This document shows, piece by piece, positions 62,825 through 64,000 of a DNA stretch of 64,000 nucleotides. The stretch spans positions 1 to 64,000 of the forward strand of contig JAFTPO010000066.1 of the NCBI GenBank assembly GCA_017463225.1. Reading direction: 5' to 3'. The first letter of the stretch is position 1. The number at the start of each line of letters is the position of its first letter. The position numbers and the translations under genes are program-made. The notes under the pieces were generated by a model. That model was not told the origin of the DNA. It worked only from the letters and a program-made list of their open reading frames with translations, and did no database searches. The DNA is from Lachnospiraceae bacterium. GTDB taxonomy: Bacteria; Bacillota; Clostridia; Lachnospirales; Lachnospiraceae.

Positions 62825-62853
62825 TTGACATTTCAATTAGGTAATAATATAAT
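62825..62853 (+). promoter_or_regulatory. Consensus SigA promoter of the sugar-binding lipoprotein gene
   Basis: TTGACA (62825-62830), exactly 17 bp, TATAAT (62848-62853). Both boxes are perfect consensus, 45 bp before the start codon. Confidence 0.85.
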
Positions 62854-62898
62854 CAAAACATAACTTAACGATAACTTAAAAAATAAGGAGGATTCAAG

Positions 62899-64000
62899 AT
62901 GAGAAAAAGAGTTATTAGTTTAGCCCTTGCAGGATTAATGACAATGTTCTGCCTTGGGGGATGTGGTGAAGCAAAGGATGATACCACAAAGAGTTCAGGT
63001 GGAGATGGTGCACAGGTAACTACAGAGGCACCTGCGCCAGAGGAGGTTTCAGGAGAGATTACTGTTCTTACTCATAGAACAGATATCGTTGACACTAAGC
63101 TTGCTGATTATGCAGCAGAGTTCAACAAGACCTATCCTAACGTAAAGGTATCTTTCGAGGCTATGGAGGATTATGAAGGCGATGTTTCAACAAGACTTCA
63201 GACAGGAGATTATGGTGATGTATTTATGATTCCTAACACTATTCCTGTAGCTGAGTATGCTGATTTCCTTGAGCCACTTGGTACAATCGACGAGTTAAAG
63301 GGTAAGTATAAGGAAGAGTTCTTATACACAAAGCAGAGTGAGGGAACAGTTTACGGAATTCCTTCAGGTGTAAATATCAATGCTGGTATCGTATACAACA
63401 AGACAGTATTTGAGGAGGCTGGAATCACTGAGTTACCAAAGACTCCAGAGGAGTTCCAGGCAGCACTTCAGAAGATTAAGGACAACACAGATGCTATTCC
63501 TCTTTACACAAACACTCATGACGCTTGGTGTATGGCTCAGTGGCAGGGATGTGTATCTGCTGCATCAGCTGACCCTACATATATAAATGATATTATGTGT
63601 AACGAGAAGGACGCTTTCGTAGCTGGTAAGCCAGGTTACGAGGTATACAAGGTTCTTTATGATTCAGTAGCTAACGGTTTAACTGAGGAAGACCCATTCA
63701 CAACTGAGTGGGAGGGTTCAAAGGTTCTTTGTGCTAAGGGTGATATCGCATGTATGGTACTTGGTTCATGGGCTTTATCACAGATTCAGGAAATCGCTAC
63801 AGGCGAGGGAATTGATCCTAACACAATTTCTTATATGCCTTTCCCTATCAGCAATGAGGCTGGAGAGGTTGTAGTAGGTGCTTCACCTGACTACTGTTAC
63901 GGAATTAATGTAAATAGTGAGAACAAGGCAGCTGCAAGAGCATTCCTTGACTTCATGGTAGAGCAGTCAGGCTATGCAGTAGATGCTGGTGAGATTTCAA
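62899..64000 (+). CDS. ABC transporter sugar-binding lipoprotein (partial, runs off the window)
   Basis: The 367 codons visible begin with a lipoprotein signal (MRKRVISLALAGLMTMFCLG, then GC, lipidation near Cys22), a Ser/Thr/Glu/Pro linker, and then an extracellular solute-binding protein family 1 fold. EITVLTHRTDIVDTKLADYA opens the mature domain, and ALQKIKDNT and GSWALSQIQEIA are typical segments. It should capture oligosaccharides, plausibly mannooligosaccharides by context, for ABC permeases expected beyond the window edge. AAGGAGG lies seven bases before the ATG. No stop codon occurs before position 64000. Confidence 0.92.
   Translation, partial: MRKRVISLALAGLMTMFCLGGCGEAKDDTTKSSGGDGAQVTTEAPAPEEVSGEITVLTHRTDIVDTKLADYAAEFNKTYPNVKVSFEAMEDYEGDVSTRLQTGDYGDVFMIPNTIPVAEYADFLEPLGTIDELKGKYKEEFLYTKQSEGTVYGIPSGVNINAGIVYNKTVFEEAGITELPKTPEEFQAALQKIKDNTDAIPLYTNTHDAWCMAQWQGCVSAASADPTYINDIMCNEKDAFVAGKPGYEVYKVLYDSVANGLTEEDPFTTEWEGSKVLCAKGDIACMVLGSWALSQIQEIATGEGIDPNTISYMPFPISNEAGEVVVGASPDYCYGINVNSENKAAARAFLDFMVEQSGYAVDAGEIS

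Noticed and set aside
1-64000. CRISPR array or long dispersed repeats
   Set aside because: No series of regularly spaced repeats was found. The only clear tandem repeat is the 51-bp coding repeat at 36555.

Overview
The window looks like the chromosome of a spore-forming, low-to-mid GC Firmicute, most likely of the family Lachnospiraceae. It carries Clostridia/Bacilli-type sporulation genes (spoVT, yabP, yabQ, spoIIE), Gram-positive ribosomal operon order (rpmG-secE-nusG-rplK-rplA), strong AGGAGG-type ribosome binding sites, many AGA/ATA codons, and a carbohydrate locus resembling the beta-mannan loci of gut Lachnospiraceae. Species cannot be fixed from sequence reading alone. I saw no insertion sequence, prophage, CRISPR array, rRNA or tRNA gene.

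Layout. 0.2-5.3 kb: a minus-strand glycosyltransferase, then DegV, a PaaK-like CoA ligase with a partner ACT protein, and a Q/Y/N-rich single-pass membrane protein. 5.4-14.1 kb: a conserved sporulation/division/housekeeping cluster (spoVT, HU, rqcP, yabP, yabQ, divIC, spoIIE, tilS, hpt, ftsH) that closely parallels the Bacillus order. Readable sites include SigG-like and SigE-like promoters and a Spo0A-type promoter. A candidate small RNA lies at about 14.26-14.35 kb. 14.5-26.6 kb: GH13 amylase, ketopantoate reductase-like protein, a uvrB-uvrA operon behind a LexA box, a membrane-anchored MerR regulator with a PLDc_N protein and an ABC exporter, and fba.

26.8-39.6 kb: two cell-envelope proteins, then the most unusual segment. 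This is a three-gene SMC complex of the Wadjet/MukBEF type (JetA, JetB, JetC-like) with no JetD nuclease. It is followed 15 nt later by an SPL-type radical SAM protein whose C-terminus is a textbook sliding-clamp motif (QLSLF). Zinc-ribbon and membrane proteins and a malic enzyme follow without an obvious break. 39.7-49.3 kb: a MoxR/DUF58/transglutaminase operon, a convergent two-component system with a secreted third gene, and a divergent MurT/GatD pair in which the GatD partner has lost both catalytic residues.

49.4-56.1 kb: an alanine/ornithine racemase-fold protein, a polysaccharide flippase, a lipoprotein, and an RsuA pseudouridine synthase between two FliD-like proteins although no other flagellar gene is visible. 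56.3-58.8 kb: the ribosomal/secE/nusG operon with two L1-binding mRNA elements, ending after rplA. 58.8-64 kb: start of a beta-mannoside-type utilisation locus (GH113-like hydrolase, CE2-like esterase, LacI regulator, DUF624/YesL membrane protein, ABC sugar-binding lipoprotein), cut by the window edge.
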